From: an uncultured Clostridium sp. | GTDB taxonomy: Bacteria > Bacillota > Clostridia > Peptostreptococcales > Peptostreptococcaceae | Assembly: GCA_945871955.1 (NCBI GenBank) | Contig: CAMBXR010000001.1 | Span: 34,513 to 98,512, forward strand | Length of the DNA: 64,000 nucleotides | Reading direction: 5' to 3' | Shown here: positions 8,874-18,287 of the stretch, one piece after another | Layout: each line of letters begins with the position of its first letter | Numbering within the stretch: position 1 is the first letter of the stretch | The notes under the pieces: model-generated | Told to the model about the DNA's origin: nothing | Databases searched by the model: none | What the model saw: only the letters and a program-made list of their open reading frames with translations | Translations under genes and position numbers: made by a program

Positions 8874-9416
8874 TTATTTACTATTCATAAATAATTCTTT
8901 ATTTTTATATAAATAATCTATACCTGAGTATAAAGTAAATATTGTTGCAATTATCATAAATATTGTTCCTATTTGTAATAATAAATTGTTATTTATATTT
9001 GCTCCAAATAATAATATTATTATTGCCAACATTTGACTAATAGTTTTAATTTTACCCCCACCACTTGCAGCAATAACTTTTCCATCAGCTGCAGCAATAG
9101 CTCTTAATATACTTACAGTAAGTTCTCTTGAAACAATAATTATAACCATCCATCCAGCAACTAAATTTGATTCTATCATACATATAAGTGCTGATATTAC
9201 TAATAATTTATCTGCTAGAGGGTCCATAAATTTCCCAAAGTCAGTTACTAAATTATTTTTTCTTGCAATATATCCATCTAGGGCATCTGTTATGGATGCA
9301 ATAATAAATATTAAACAAGCTATTAAATAATGATTAGTTATATTACTTATCATTATTATTATAAATACCGGTATTAACAAAATCCTAAGTAATGTTAATT
9401 TATTTGGCAAATTCAT
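8874..9416 (-). CDS. pgsA: CDP-diacylglycerol-glycerol-3-phosphate 3-phosphatidyltransferase
   Basis: The enzyme makes phosphatidylglycerol phosphate, the committed step to phosphatidylglycerol and cardiolipin in the membrane. The CDP-alcohol phosphotransferase signature D-x2-D-G-x2-A-R-x8-G-x3-D-x3-D is complete in 'DALDGYIARK...FGKFMDPLAD'. About five hydrophobic helices are spread over 180 residues, the usual size. Its start overlaps the end of rimO by 17 bases, indicating translational coupling. GGGGG lies about 10 nt upstream. Confidence 0.95.
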   Translation of the reverse strand: MNLPNKLTLLRILLIPVFIIIMISNITNHYLIACLIFIIASITDALDGYIARKNNLVTDFGKFMDPLADKLLVISALICMIESNLVAGWMVIIIVSRELTVSILRAIAAADGKVIAASGGGKIKTISQMLAIIILLFGANINNNLLLQIGTIFMIIATIFTLYSGIDYLYKNKELFMNSK

Positions 9417-10737
9417 CTTGAATATCCCCCATTAAATCATACTCTAGAGCTGTATTTATTTTTACATTTACAAAGTCTCCTGGTTCTAATTCAGTATGAG
9501 ATTTTACATATACGATACTGTCTATTTCTTCTGCATCAAACTGAGTTCTTCCCACATAAACATTATTTTCTATTTGTTCTTCTATTAAAACTTCATAAGT
9601 ATTTCCTACTTTGTTTTTGTTTATTTCTTCAGAGATTTCTTGTTGTATCATCATTATAGTATCTCTTCTTTGCTCTTTTACTTCTTGTTCTAAATGATTT
9701 GGAAGTTTATCTGCTGCTGTTCCTTCTTCTCTTGAATAAGGGAATACACCAAGTTTATCAAACTTAACTTCTTTAACAAATTCCACAAGCTCCTCAAAGT
9801 CTTTTTCATCTTCTCCTGGGAATCCCGTTATTAAAGTTGTTCTTAATGTTGCATTTGGTATAGCACTTCTAATCATATTAACTTTTTCTAATAATTCTTC
9901 TTTAGTAGTTTGTCTATTCATTAGTTTTAATATTTTATTACTTGCATGTTGTATTGGCATATCAAAGTAAGAACAAATATTATCATGTCTTCTTATTACA
10001 TCAACTAACTCTTTTGTTATTGACTCTGGATATGAGTACATTATTCTTATCCATTTTAATCCTTCTATTTTTGCAAGTTCTTCTAATAACTGTGGAAGTC
10101 TAGCTTCACCGTATATATCTGATCCATACATCGTTGAATCTTGCGCTATAACTACAAGCTCTTTTACTCCATTTTCTGCAAGAGATTTTGCTTCAGCTAC
10201 TATGTCTTCTATTTTTCTACTTTTTTGTTTTCCTCTTAATTTAGGTATTATACAATAAGTACAGTGCTTATCGCATCCTTCACTTATTTTTAAATAAGCC
10301 ATATATTCTGGTGTAGAAACATATCTTGGAAGATCTTCATTGTAAACAACTTCTATATCTTTTAAAGATACTATTTGCTTTTCTTTTTGTAATCCTTCTA
10401 ATATCTCATCTATATTTTGATAACTTCCTGTTCCTACTATGGCATCTATTTCAGGTATTTCTTGTTTTAATTCATCAGAATATCTTTGTGCTAAACATCC
10501 TGTAACTATAAGTAATTTTAAATTTCCAGTTTCTTTAAGATTTGCAAATCCTATTATTGTATCTATAGATTCTTGTTTTGCTGATTCTATAAATCCACAT
10601 GTATTTACTAATATTACATCTGCTTCTTCAAAATCTCCTGTTAATTTATATCCTTTTTTATTTAATATACCCATCATTATTTCTGCATCTACTAGGTTTT
10701 TTGAACAACCTAATGATTCTAGTGCTATTTTTAACAT
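9400..10737 (-). CDS. rimO: Ribosomal protein S12 methylthiotransferase
   Basis: This radical-SAM enzyme adds a methylthio group to the conserved aspartate of ribosomal protein uS12. The UPF0004 domain comes first ('ESLGCSKNLVDAE', 'NTCGFI' and 'GCLAQRY' supply the auxiliary-cluster cysteines). The radical-SAM triad 'GCDKHCTYCIIP' follows at about residue 150, and a C-terminal TRAM domain ends the protein. At 445 residues it is of normal length. 'LGCSKNLVD' favours RimO over the tRNA enzyme MiaB. It is first in an operon with pgsA. Confidence 0.95.
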   Translation of the reverse strand: MLKIALESLGCSKNLVDAEIMMGILNKKGYKLTGDFEEADVILVNTCGFIESAKQESIDTIIGFANLKETGNLKLLIVTGCLAQRYSDELKQEIPEIDAIVGTGSYQNIDEILEGLQKEKQIVSLKDIEVVYNEDLPRYVSTPEYMAYLKISEGCDKHCTYCIIPKLRGKQKSRKIEDIVAEAKSLAENGVKELVVIAQDSTMYGSDIYGEARLPQLLEELAKIEGLKWIRIMYSYPESITKELVDVIRRHDNICSYFDMPIQHASNKILKLMNRQTTKEELLEKVNMIRSAIPNATLRTTLITGFPGEDEKDFEELVEFVKEVKFDKLGVFPYSREEGTAADKLPNHLEQEVKEQRRDTIMMIQQEISEEINKNKVGNTYEVLIEEQIENNVYVGRTQFDAEEIDSIVYVKSHTELEPGDFVNVKINTALEYDLMGDIQDEFAK

Positions 10738-10926
10738 TGTTTAACTCCTTCCGCTGCTGTCTTATGAAAACTAGTTAATTTATCTTTTATGTCTTTTATG
10801 TTTTCAAATATTATTACGTCATTATATTAATATATAATCATCATTATATTCTTTTTCTCTTATTACATCAATAAAAATTGTGTTTTCAAACTCTAAAATA
10901 TTCTCTATATTGATTATTTTCAGGTT

Positions 10927-13326
10927 TTATTGTTCTTCTAATTTAGCTAACTCTTCCATTGTTATTAATACTTTTCTAGGTTTACTTCCTTCACTCGGTC
11001 CAACTATACCTCTTTCTTCCATAGAATCAATTAGTCTAGCCGCTCTATTAAACCCTATTTTATATTTTCTTTGAAGCATTGAAGATGATCCTTGACCACT
11101 TTGTACTACAAAAGCAATGGCATCTTCTAAAAATTCATCTACATCATCATTTTTTATATTAGCAGTTTTTGATATAGTTTGAATTATTTCTTCTTCATAC
11201 TTAACTTCTTCTTTTACTTGACTCTTTACAAAGTTTATTACTTTATCTGAATCCTCTTCAGATATATAAGCTCCTTGTAATCTAACTGGTTTAGCTGCTC
11301 CTAGTGGATAGAATAACATATCACCTTTTCCAAGTAATTTTTCAGCTCCACCCATATCTAATATTGTTCTAGAGTCAGTTTGTGATGAAACTGCAAAAGC
11401 AATTCTAGATGGAACATTGGCTTTTATTACTCCTGTTATTACATCTACAGAAGGTCTTTGTGTAGCTATAATTAAATGCATACCTGCAGCCCTTGCCATT
11501 TGTGCTAATCTACAGATATAATCTTCCACTTCATTTGCACATGCCATCATTAAGTCGGCAAGCTCATCTATAATTATTACTATTTTAGGAAGTTTAGTCT
11601 CACTTTTTGAGTTATAACTAGTAATATCTTTAACACCAATCTCTGCAAATAATTTATATCTTTTATTCATCTCTACAACTGCCCAACTTAAAGCATTTGC
11701 TGCTTTTTTAGGATCAGTTACAACTGGTGATAATAAATGAGGAATTCCATTATAATGAGCTAGTTCAACTACTTTTGGGTCTATAAGTAATAATTTAACC
11801 TCATCAGGTGTAGCTTTATATAATAAAGAGTTTATTATTGTATTTATACAAACTGATTTACCTGAACCTGTAGCCCCTGCCACAAGTAAGTGAGGCATTT
11901 TACCTATATCTGCTATAACAGGATTTCCACTTATATCTTTTCCTAGTCCTATAGAAAGAGACGAGTCATTTTCTTTAAACTCTTTACTCGCAAGAACATC
12001 TCTAAGTCCCACAACTTGAGGCTCATCATTTGGAACCTCTATACCTATAGCACTTTTCCCTGGAATAGGAGCTTCCATTCTTATGCTTTTTGCAGCTAAA
12101 GAAAGCGCTATATCATCACTTAAGTTTACTATTCTACTTACTTTAACACCTGGATTTGGTTGTACTTCATATCTAGTTATTGTTGGACCTAAAGTTACTT
12201 GACCCATTTTTGTATCTACACCAAAATTAGATAATGTCTTAATTAATAAAGATGCATTTTCTAATGCCTTTCTTTTATCATTTTCATTACCTTTGTGACT
12301 AATTTTAGTCAATAAATCTAAACCTGGCTTTTTATAATTTTCATAACTTGATTGACTATTTATTTCTAATTCATTAGTATTAACTAAATTTATAGGTGAA
12401 GTCTTCTCTAAAGTTATATTATTATTAGCTCTAATATTTGGGTTTGTGTTTTGTAAATCTTTTAGTACATCTAATTCTGGCATACTATTTGTACCTTCTA
12501 AAATTTCTAAATAATCATCATCACTTTTATTAAAACCTACAATTTTTATAGTTTTGTCTTCATCAACTAAAGTTGAGTCTACTATAGTATTTTCTACTTC
12601 TTCGTTTTTGTGAAGAACATTTTTGAAAAATCCTTTTTTATTTTTTTCTACTTGAGTAGTTTCATCAACTTCTTCAGTCATTAAATTAATTGCAGACTCT
12701 TTTAAATTTGACATCTTATCTTTTACACTTACATTTCCACTTTTAATTTTATTTATTTTTTCACTGCTGCCTTCTATTAAGTCTTTCAATGAAATATTAA
12801 AAGTATACATAACTGTAATAAATAAAGTAAATAAGCTTATTAACCAACCACCTGTTAGTCCAATTACTTCTTTAATAAAATATGCTATTGTCGATGTAAT
12901 TAAGCCTAGGCCTGTTCCATTGATACCCATTTGCATAACATCTGCATACATATTAGCTTTTAGAGGATTTTCTATTGGTATTTTTCTTGCATTAAATAAT
13001 CCATAGAAAACAAATAGAAATGCTATAAAAATATAAACTGTTTTACTTTTTTTCATTCTATAAACATATTCATTTCTTTCGAAAAATCCTAAAACACCTA
13101 TAATTATTATTAATACTGGAATAAGTATAGCAAGAGCTCCAAATAACCCTTTAAAAGTATCTTGTATAAATTGACCTATAAGACCCATAGAATTTGAGTT
13201 TAAACTATATAATAAGAAAATTCCTATAAATATAGTTACTAGATTGTAATATTCACCTGAAACTATTATTTTGTCCTTGTTATACTTTTTTTTGTTCTTA
13301 GCGCCTTTACTTTTTTTCTTAGCCAC
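10927..13326 (-). CDS. ftsK: DNA translocase FtsK/SpoIIIE
   Basis: This hexameric DNA pump clears chromosome DNA through the division or sporulation septum. Four to five N-terminal membrane helices (about 25-185) are followed by a charged linker and a motor with Walker A 'GATGSGKSV' (about 490) and '[13 protein letters not shown]'. A C-terminal gamma winged helix ('[23 protein letters not shown]') reads orienting sequences. The ORF track opens at GTG 13335, but AAGAGGTG is best spaced for the GTG at 13326 ('AKKKSKG'). In Bacillus subtilis this locus is spoIIIE, next to tepA as here. The name depends on whether a second paralogue exists. Confidence 0.93.
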   Translation of the reverse strand: MAKKKSKGAKNKKKYNKDKIIVSGEYYNLVTIFIGIFLLYSLNSNSMGLIGQFIQDTFKGLFGALAILIPVLIIIIGVLGFFERNEYVYRMKKSKTVYIFIAFLFVFYGLFNARKIPIENPLKANMYADVMQMGINGTGLGLITSTIAYFIKEVIGLTGGWLISLFTLFITVMYTFNISLKDLIEGSSEKINKIKSGNVSVKDKMSNLKESAINLMTEEVDETTQVEKNKKGFFKNVLHKNEEVENTIVDSTLVDEDKTIKIVGFNKSDDDYLEILEGTNSMPELDVLKDLQNTNPNIRANNNITLEKTSPINLVNTNELEINSQSSYENYKKPGLDLLTKISHKGNENDKRKALENASLLIKTLSNFGVDTKMGQVTLGPTITRYEVQPNPGVKVSRIVNLSDDIALSLAAKSIRMEAPIPGKSAIGIEVPNDEPQVVGLRDVLASKEFKENDSSLSIGLGKDISGNPVIADIGKMPHLLVAGATGSGKSVCINTIINSLLYKATPDEVKLLLIDPKVVELAHYNGIPHLLSPVVTDPKKAANALSWAVVEMNKRYKLFAEIGVKDITSYNSKSETKLPKIVIIIDELADLMMACANEVEDYICRLAQMARAAGMHLIIATQRPSVDVITGVIKANVPSRIAFAVSSQTDSRTILDMGGAEKLLGKGDMLFYPLGAAKPVRLQGAYISEEDSDKVINFVKSQVKEEVKYEEEIIQTISKTANIKNDDVDEFLEDAIAFVVQSGQGSSSMLQRKYKIGFNRAARLIDSMEERGIVGPSEGSKPRKVLITMEELAKLEEQ

Positions 13327-13363
13327 CAATCTCACCTCTTATTTCTTATACCCTATCAATTCA

Positions 13364-13402
13364 AATTAAAAGTGTTAATGGCATTCATTAACACTTTTAA
13401 TT
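13364..13402 (-). terminator. Terminator between tepA and ftsK
   Basis: The 17-bp perfect stem AATTAAAAGTGTTAATG/CATTAACACTTTTAATT has a 5-nt loop and U-rich flanks. It lies downstream of tepA on the minus strand. Confidence 0.8.
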
Positions 13403-13443
13403 ATTAAATCATTATATCACATATTACTTATTTTAAACAAATC

Positions 13444-14262
13444 TTATTTATTTCCTTCATTTTTATCTTCTTTTATTAATTCTCTTAGTTTAGCTAAAGC
13501 TTCTTTAAGTCCACCAACTTCATCAATAAGACCACATTCTACTGCTTCCTTTCCTATAAGTACACTTCCTACATCACTTACAAGTTCATCTTTAGCATTC
13601 ATAAGTTTATTTAATTCTTCTCTTTCAATGTTGGAAGTTCTTGTTATAAATTCAACTATTCTTTCTTGCATTTTCTTAAAGTATTCAAAAGTTTCATTAA
13701 CTCCTATTACAAGGCCATTTGTTCTAATTGGATGAACTATCATTGTAGCAGTTGGTGCTATATAAGAATAATCTCCTGATGTTGCAAGAGGGACACCTAT
13801 AGAATGACTTCCCCCTAATACTAATGTAACTACTTTTTTAGATATACTATTTATTAACTCCGCCATGGCAAGACCTGCTTCCACATCTCCACCAACAGTA
13901 TTTAAAATTACAAGAATTCCTTTAATTTCACTACTTTCTTCTACTGAATATAAAAGAGGAATTATATGCTCATATTTTGTGGATTTTTTTTGTGGATTTC
14001 CAACAAAGTGCCCTTCAATTTCTCCTATAATTGTTATACACTGAATTTCTTTTGGCGAATTAGAAGGCATATTAGGTACTCCCATTTGTTTTATATCTTG
14101 AATTTTATCACTATCATTTTCTTCATTATTTTCATTTGTATTATTTGATGATGTATTTTTTGATTTATTATTATCAGATTCAAATTGAATATTATTTAAA
14201 TCATAACTATTATAATTATCTTTATTTATGTATTCATTCATATTATTTTCTCTTTTTATCAT
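13444..14262 (-). CDS. tepA: ClpP-like serine protease (TepA/YmfB family)
   Basis: The ClpP/crotonase fold lies at about residues 75-265. The nucleophile segment is 'GGSHSIGVPLATSGD', equivalent to ClpP's ASMG, and a histidine sits in 'TMIVHPI'. TepA in Bacillus subtilis lies next to spoIIIE and has been linked to protein export and spore protein turnover; the same neighbour is kept here. The first ~65 residues are Asn-, Asp- and Glu-rich low-complexity sequence, an unusual extension not needed for the fold. GAGGTG sits 6 nt before the ATG at 14262, supporting the long form. Confidence 0.88.
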   Translation of the reverse strand: MIKRENNMNEYINKDNYNSYDLNNIQFESDNNKSKNTSSNNTNENNEENDSDKIQDIKQMGVPNMPSNSPKEIQCITIIGEIEGHFVGNPQKKSTKYEHIIPLLYSVEESSEIKGILVILNTVGGDVEAGLAMAELINSISKKVVTLVLGGSHSIGVPLATSGDYSYIAPTATMIVHPIRTNGLVIGVNETFEYFKKMQERIVEFITRTSNIEREELNKLMNAKDELVSDVGSVLIGKEAVECGLIDEVGGLKEALAKLRELIKEDKNEGNK

Positions 14263-14475
14263 TTATTTCACCTCATATATATATATTTAATTTTATATTT
14301 CCCAATGAGTATGAAATAATTCTATACTTTTCACAAAGCAAAATCTTATAGTATTCAAACTTTCATTATAATTTATATTCATAATAATATTTTTACTAAA
14401 GGTAAGATAAAAATAAATTTAAAAATAATAATTATATAAACAATAACAAAGCGTTTATTTTATAATTACTAAAAT

Positions 14476-14518
14476 ACCCTATACAGATAAATATATCTAC
14501 TATTTTTCTGTATAGGGT
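14476..14518 (-). terminator. Terminator after aspartokinase
   Basis: The stem ACCCTATACAGA/TCTGTATAGGGT has a long AT-rich loop and ends in a U-rich run on the minus strand. It closes the mlpA-ymxH-aspartokinase operon. The ~210 bases on toward tepA hold nothing else recognised. Confidence 0.8.
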
Positions 14519-14553
14519 TTATTTAAATTTAATATATCTTAATTTATTTCTTA

Positions 14554-15762
14554 TTAATCTGTAAACTCTTTGTGAATAGCATGAACTGTATTTATCATAT
14601 CTTCTTCTTTTACTAAACATGTAAGGCATGTATATGAATCTGATGATTGTAAAAGTGAAATTCCTGCTTTTGATAAAGATCTAACTATTCTAGCAATTAC
14701 ACCAGGAGTTTCTGTTATTTTGGAACCAATTAATGTTACTTTTGCACAGTGTTTTCTAACTTCATATTCCACATTATATTTTTTTAAAATCTTTTCAACT
14801 AAAGAAATGTTATTTTGGTCTAAAGCAAAAGCTTTTTCTTCTGCAAAGAAGTTTATCATATCTAAGTTAATTTGTTTTTCTTCCATTTCATTTAATATTT
14901 TAGAAAACAATTCTTCAGAAGACTTAACTTTTACTTGAACTATATTATCTTTATGAGCTACTGCTGTCATAAATCTAGCTTTAAAATCTTCATAATCATT
15001 ACTTACTACACCGCGAGTAAGTCCTATTCTTGTTCCTTTACAAGTTGGATTTAAAGTATTTTTTATTTCTAATACTATATCTCCATTTTTAGCTAATTCA
15101 ACAGCTCTTGGATGAATAACCTTAGCTCCTTTTTCAGCCATTTGGAATACTTCTTCATAGTCACAGTAATCCAATATTTTTGCAGATGGTTCTATTCTTG
15201 GATCTGCTGTCATTATTCCATCCACATCTGTATAAATTTGTACTGTTTCACAACCTAGTGATTTTCCTATGGCAACTGCACTAGTATCACTTCCACCTCT
15301 ACCTAAAGTTGTGATTTCTCCATCTTCAGTTGCTCCTTGAAAACCTGCAATAACAACAACCTTTCCTTCATCTAATTCTCTGTGAATTCTTGTAGGATTT
15401 ATTTCTTTTATTTTTGAATCAGAATAAATTTTTGTTGTTACTATTCCAGCTTGCATTCCTGTTAGAAATACTGATGGTATACCTCTTGCTTCTAACATAG
15501 ATGACAATATTGTTCCTGATATTATTTCTCCACAAGACATAATTAAGTCAAGTTCTCGTTTTTTAGGTTTTTGATTAACTTTAGTACATAAATTTATTAG
15601 TGTATCAGTGGCATACGGCTCTCCTTTACGCCCCATGGCTGATACTACAACCACTAAGTCATTCCCCTTTTTTCTATAGCATTCTATTATATTACATACT
15701 TCATTCATTTTTTCAACTGATGCTACTGATGTACCACCAAATTTTTGTACTAGAATCCCCAT
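14554..15762 (-). CDS. dapG: Aspartokinase
   Basis: It phosphorylates aspartate, the first step to lysine, diaminopimelate, threonine and methionine. The amino-acid kinase domain starts with 'VQKFGGTSVAS' and shows 'GRGGSDTSAVAIG' (about 153) and 'YTDVDGIMTADP'. Two ACT domains follow (about 265-400; 'VAHKDNIVQVKV' and 'LIGSKITETPGV'). Length 402 is that of the monofunctional enzymes. The symbol rests on gene order: Bacillus subtilis has mlpA-ymxH-dpaA-dpaB-asd-dapG, and here the three middle genes are absent. Other aspartokinase isozymes elsewhere would be expected. Confidence 0.88.
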   Translation of the reverse strand: MGILVQKFGGTSVASVEKMNEVCNIIECYRKKGNDLVVVVSAMGRKGEPYATDTLINLCTKVNQKPKKRELDLIMSCGEIISGTILSSMLEARGIPSVFLTGMQAGIVTTKIYSDSKIKEINPTRIHRELDEGKVVVIAGFQGATEDGEITTLGRGGSDTSAVAIGKSLGCETVQIYTDVDGIMTADPRIEPSAKILDYCDYEEVFQMAEKGAKVIHPRAVELAKNGDIVLEIKNTLNPTCKGTRIGLTRGVVSNDYEDFKARFMTAVAHKDNIVQVKVKSSEELFSKILNEMEEKQINLDMINFFAEEKAFALDQNNISLVEKILKKYNVEYEVRKHCAKVTLIGSKITETPGVIARIVRSLSKAGISLLQSSDSYTCLTCLVKEEDMINTVHAIHKEFTD

Positions 15763-15771
15763 AATTACCCC

Positions 15772-16017
15772 CTAATATACTCCATCGTACTCAATGATTA
15801 TCATATCATTACCGATTTTTTTTACATTCCTCCACGGAATTTCTATATCTCCTCTGTCTCTTCTTATGCCAAAGAATCCTTTTTCTCTTGGTATGGAAAG
15901 TGCTAAAATTTTACCTGTAGTCTCATCTATTATGATATCACACTCTCCTATTACACCAAGTCTTTCCCCACTAATTAAGTTAACTATTTCTTTTCCAGCT
16001 AATTCAGATAAATTCAT
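15772..16017 (-). CDS. ymxH: YlmC/YmxH-family PRC-barrel sporulation protein
   Basis: This is a short PRC-barrel protein (81 residues) with the family core 'LAGKEIVNLISGERLG', 'IDETTGKILAL' and a terminal 'WRNVKKIGNDMII'. Members are linked to sporulation, but their biochemical role is not settled. The ORF track adds 18 upstream codons, yet GGGGTGAAAAT places the start at the ATG at 16017. It lies between mlpA and aspartokinase, the same company as in Bacillus subtilis. Confidence 0.88.
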   Translation of the reverse strand: MNLSELAGKEIVNLISGERLGVIGECDIIIDETTGKILALSIPREKGFFGIRRDRGDIEIPWRNVKKIGNDMIIIEYDGVY

Positions 16018-16048
16018 ATTTTCACCCCAATAATTTAAAATATTTTTC

Positions 16049-17290
16049 TTATATCTGAACACCTTCCACATCTTTTCCTACTATACATACTGCCAAGTTC
16101 TCTATATTAAATACTTTATTAATAATTGCCTTAACTTGTTCCATATTTACACTATTTATATGTTCTATAATTTCATCTTCGTCTTTTATTTTATTGTTAA
16201 GCAGCATAGACTCACCATTAGATAACATTTTTGAGTTAATGCTTTCTAAACTTAATATATAATTACCTTTCAACTGTTTTTTACTTTGTTCAAGTTCTTC
16301 TTCTGTAATATAGTTTTCTCTTATATTTTTTATTTCTTTTATTATTAAGTCATAAACTTCTTTTAAATATTCTTCGCTAGTGCTAGCAAATATACCTAAC
16401 TCTCCACATTTTCTAAATAATGTCTGAGATGAGTATATAGAATATACTAATCCTCTATCTTCTCTTATATTTTGGAAAAGCCTAGAGCTAGTACTACCAC
16501 CGAATATATTATTTACAACAGATAAAGCATATGATTCTTTTTCATTTTCCTCTGGTATTGCTTTTAAATTTATAGCTATATTAACTTGTTCGCTATCCTT
16601 GTTTTTAGCTATAAAACATGGATGATAAGTAGCTTCTTTAACATCTATATTTACTTGTTTTTTCTCCCATGTATCAAATTTTTCTTCTATAACTTTAATT
16701 ACTTCTTCAAAATTAAAGTTACCACAAATTGATATAACTGCATTATTAGGCACATAGTACTTATTATAATAATTTAAAATATCTTCTCTACTTAAATTCT
16801 TAATAGTATTTCTATTTCCTAAAATATTTCTACCAAGACCATCATTTAAGTATACATTTTCTACTAATAAGTCATAAGATAAGTCATCTAAAGAATCTTC
16901 ATACATTTTTAATTCTTCAAGTATAACAAATCTTTCTTTATCTATATCATTATTATCAAAAGATGAGTTTAATATCATATCGCTTAATACATCTATACCT
17001 TTATTTATATGTTCATCTAAAAGGTGAACATAATAACATGTACATTCTTTATTTGTAAAAGCATTTATTTCCCCACCTAAACTATCAATTTCTCTTGCTA
17101 TATCTTTAGCACTTCTATTTTTAGTTCCTTTAAATAGCATATGCTCTATAAAATGAGATACACCACTTTCCTTTTCTGACTCCAATCTAGAACCTGTATT
17201 TATCCAAATACCTAAAGATACGGATTTTAAATAAGGTATTTCTTCTCCCACAATAGTAAGCCCATTTTTTAAGGTTTGGCATTTATACAT
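16049..17290 (-). CDS. mlpA: M16-family zinc processing peptidase (MlpA/YmxG)
   Basis: This is a pitrilysin-type peptidase of 413 residues. The inverted zinc motif HxxEH is intact in 'VSHFIEHMLFKG' (about residue 47), and the downstream glutamate lies in 'NKECTCYY...', about 75 residues on. The C-terminal half carries the inactive-looking second M16 domain, with the conserved 'SSRLFQNIREDRGLVYSIYS'. The ORF track opens at a TTG, but TTGGAGGACAAA is the ribosome site for ATG 17290. It heads the operon with ymxH and aspartokinase. Confidence 0.93.
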   Translation of the reverse strand: MYKCQTLKNGLTIVGEEIPYLKSVSLGIWINTGSRLESEKESGVSHFIEHMLFKGTKNRSAKDIAREIDSLGGEINAFTNKECTCYYVHLLDEHINKGIDVLSDMILNSSFDNNDIDKERFVILEELKMYEDSLDDLSYDLLVENVYLNDGLGRNILGNRNTIKNLSREDILNYYNKYYVPNNAVISICGNFNFEEVIKVIEEKFDTWEKKQVNIDVKEATYHPCFIAKNKDSEQVNIAINLKAIPEENEKESYALSVVNNIFGGSTSSRLFQNIREDRGLVYSIYSSQTLFRKCGELGIFASTSEEYLKEVYDLIIKEIKNIRENYITEEELEQSKKQLKGNYILSLESINSKMLSNGESMLLNNKIKDEDEIIEHINSVNMEQVKAIINKVFNIENLAVCIVGKDVEGVQI

Positions 17291-17383
17291 TTTGTCCTCC
17301 AAATTATCACCACGTCATTATATCTATTAAATTTTATAAATCATTAAAAATTTATAGTATTAATTATAATTTAGTAATGAAAT

Positions 17384-18133
17384 TTAATCAACTACAAACA
17401 CATCACTAAGTCTTCCTGGTTTAAGATTTTTATCTCTAATAATTTGAATAATATCATCTAAACATTTTGTTGTAGCATTTGTTGGATGCATCAAAACAAT
17501 ACTTCCATCTACTATGTCTTTATTTTTTATCCTTTCAATAATTCTTTGTGGATTATCTTTATCTTGCCAATCTATAGTGTCCACATCCCATTTAAAACAT
17601 ATGTAATTTAAACTTTCTGCAGCTTTTACTGTGTCTGAACCAAAAGAACCTGATGGTGCTTGAAAAAATTTCGTTTCTTCTCCTAAAGCTTCTTCTATTA
17701 TTTTTTTTGAAGTACTTATTTGCTTATAATTGTCATCATAAGATAAGGTAGCATAATCTAAATGCTTATATCCATGATTTCCTATTTCATGTCCCTCATT
17801 TTTTATTTTCATCAACAAGTCCTTTTTGTTTTCAGCCCACTTTCCCGTCACATTAAAAGTAATATGAACATTTTCTTTTTTGAGAGTTTCTAATATTGAT
17901 ATTACATACTCATCCTCCCACCCCAAATCTACATTGCATGTTAATGCAACATAACCACTATTTTTTTTAGTTCCCTGGGTGTAGGGAGCCTTTGCCAAGT
18001 CTAAAATATTTATACTTGGAGTTGCTTCATTTCTTTTAACTGTAAACACTATCCCTCCTAGTATAAGCAAAAGTATTAAGATGAAAATTATTATTTTTTT
18101 TAATTTACCTTTGTTTAATACCATCATTATCAT
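17384..18133 (-). CDS. ylxY: Polysaccharide deacetylase-like protein (YlxY/PdaB type), membrane anchored
   Basis: A basic N-terminus and a hydrophobic helix (about 14-30) anchor a NodB-fold domain outside the cell. The two metal histidines are present ('EIGNHGYKHLDY'), as are 'VDTIDW' and 'SIVLMHPT'. The first NodB motif, normally TFDDG, reads 'LTCNVDLGW', so the catalytic-base and metal aspartates are not in their standard places. The motif-3 arginine is also Gln ('FFQAPSG'). This resembles the spore-linked YlxY/PdaB branch, in which chemistry is uncertain. Position between pnp and mlpA matches ylxY. AGGAGG supports the ATG at 18133. Confidence 0.82.
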   Translation of the reverse strand: MIMMVLNKGKLKKIIIFILILLLILGGIVFTVKRNEATPSINILDLAKAPYTQGTKKNSGYVALTCNVDLGWEDEYVISILETLKKENVHITFNVTGKWAENKKDLLMKIKNEGHEIGNHGYKHLDYATLSYDDNYKQISTSKKIIEEALGEETKFFQAPSGSFGSDTVKAAESLNYICFKWDVDTIDWQDKDNPQRIIERIKNKDIVDGSIVLMHPTNATTKCLDDIIQIIRDKNLKPGRLSDVFVVD

Positions 18134-18240
18134 AGGCTATCCTCCTAATATATACAAATTATTTACTAGTTAATTTTATTATTACAACTTCTAATTTATT
18201 CTTCTTACTTGGACTTGCTAATTAATTATAAATTTATAAC

Positions 18241-18265
18241 AAAAAAAACGAGACTATGTCTCGTT
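18241..18265 (-). terminator. Terminator after pnp
   Basis: On the minus strand AACGAGACATAGTCTCGTT is followed by eight U's. It lies about 20 bases past the pnp stop. Confidence 0.92.
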
Positions 18266-18287
18266 CCCTTATTTTAAAAATAAATTA

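Noticed and set aside
14263-14475. Lysine riboswitch for the aspartokinase
   Set aside because: The gap lies downstream of aspartokinase, not upstream, and no conserved riboswitch core was seen; aspartokinase is the third gene of an operon starting with mlpA.
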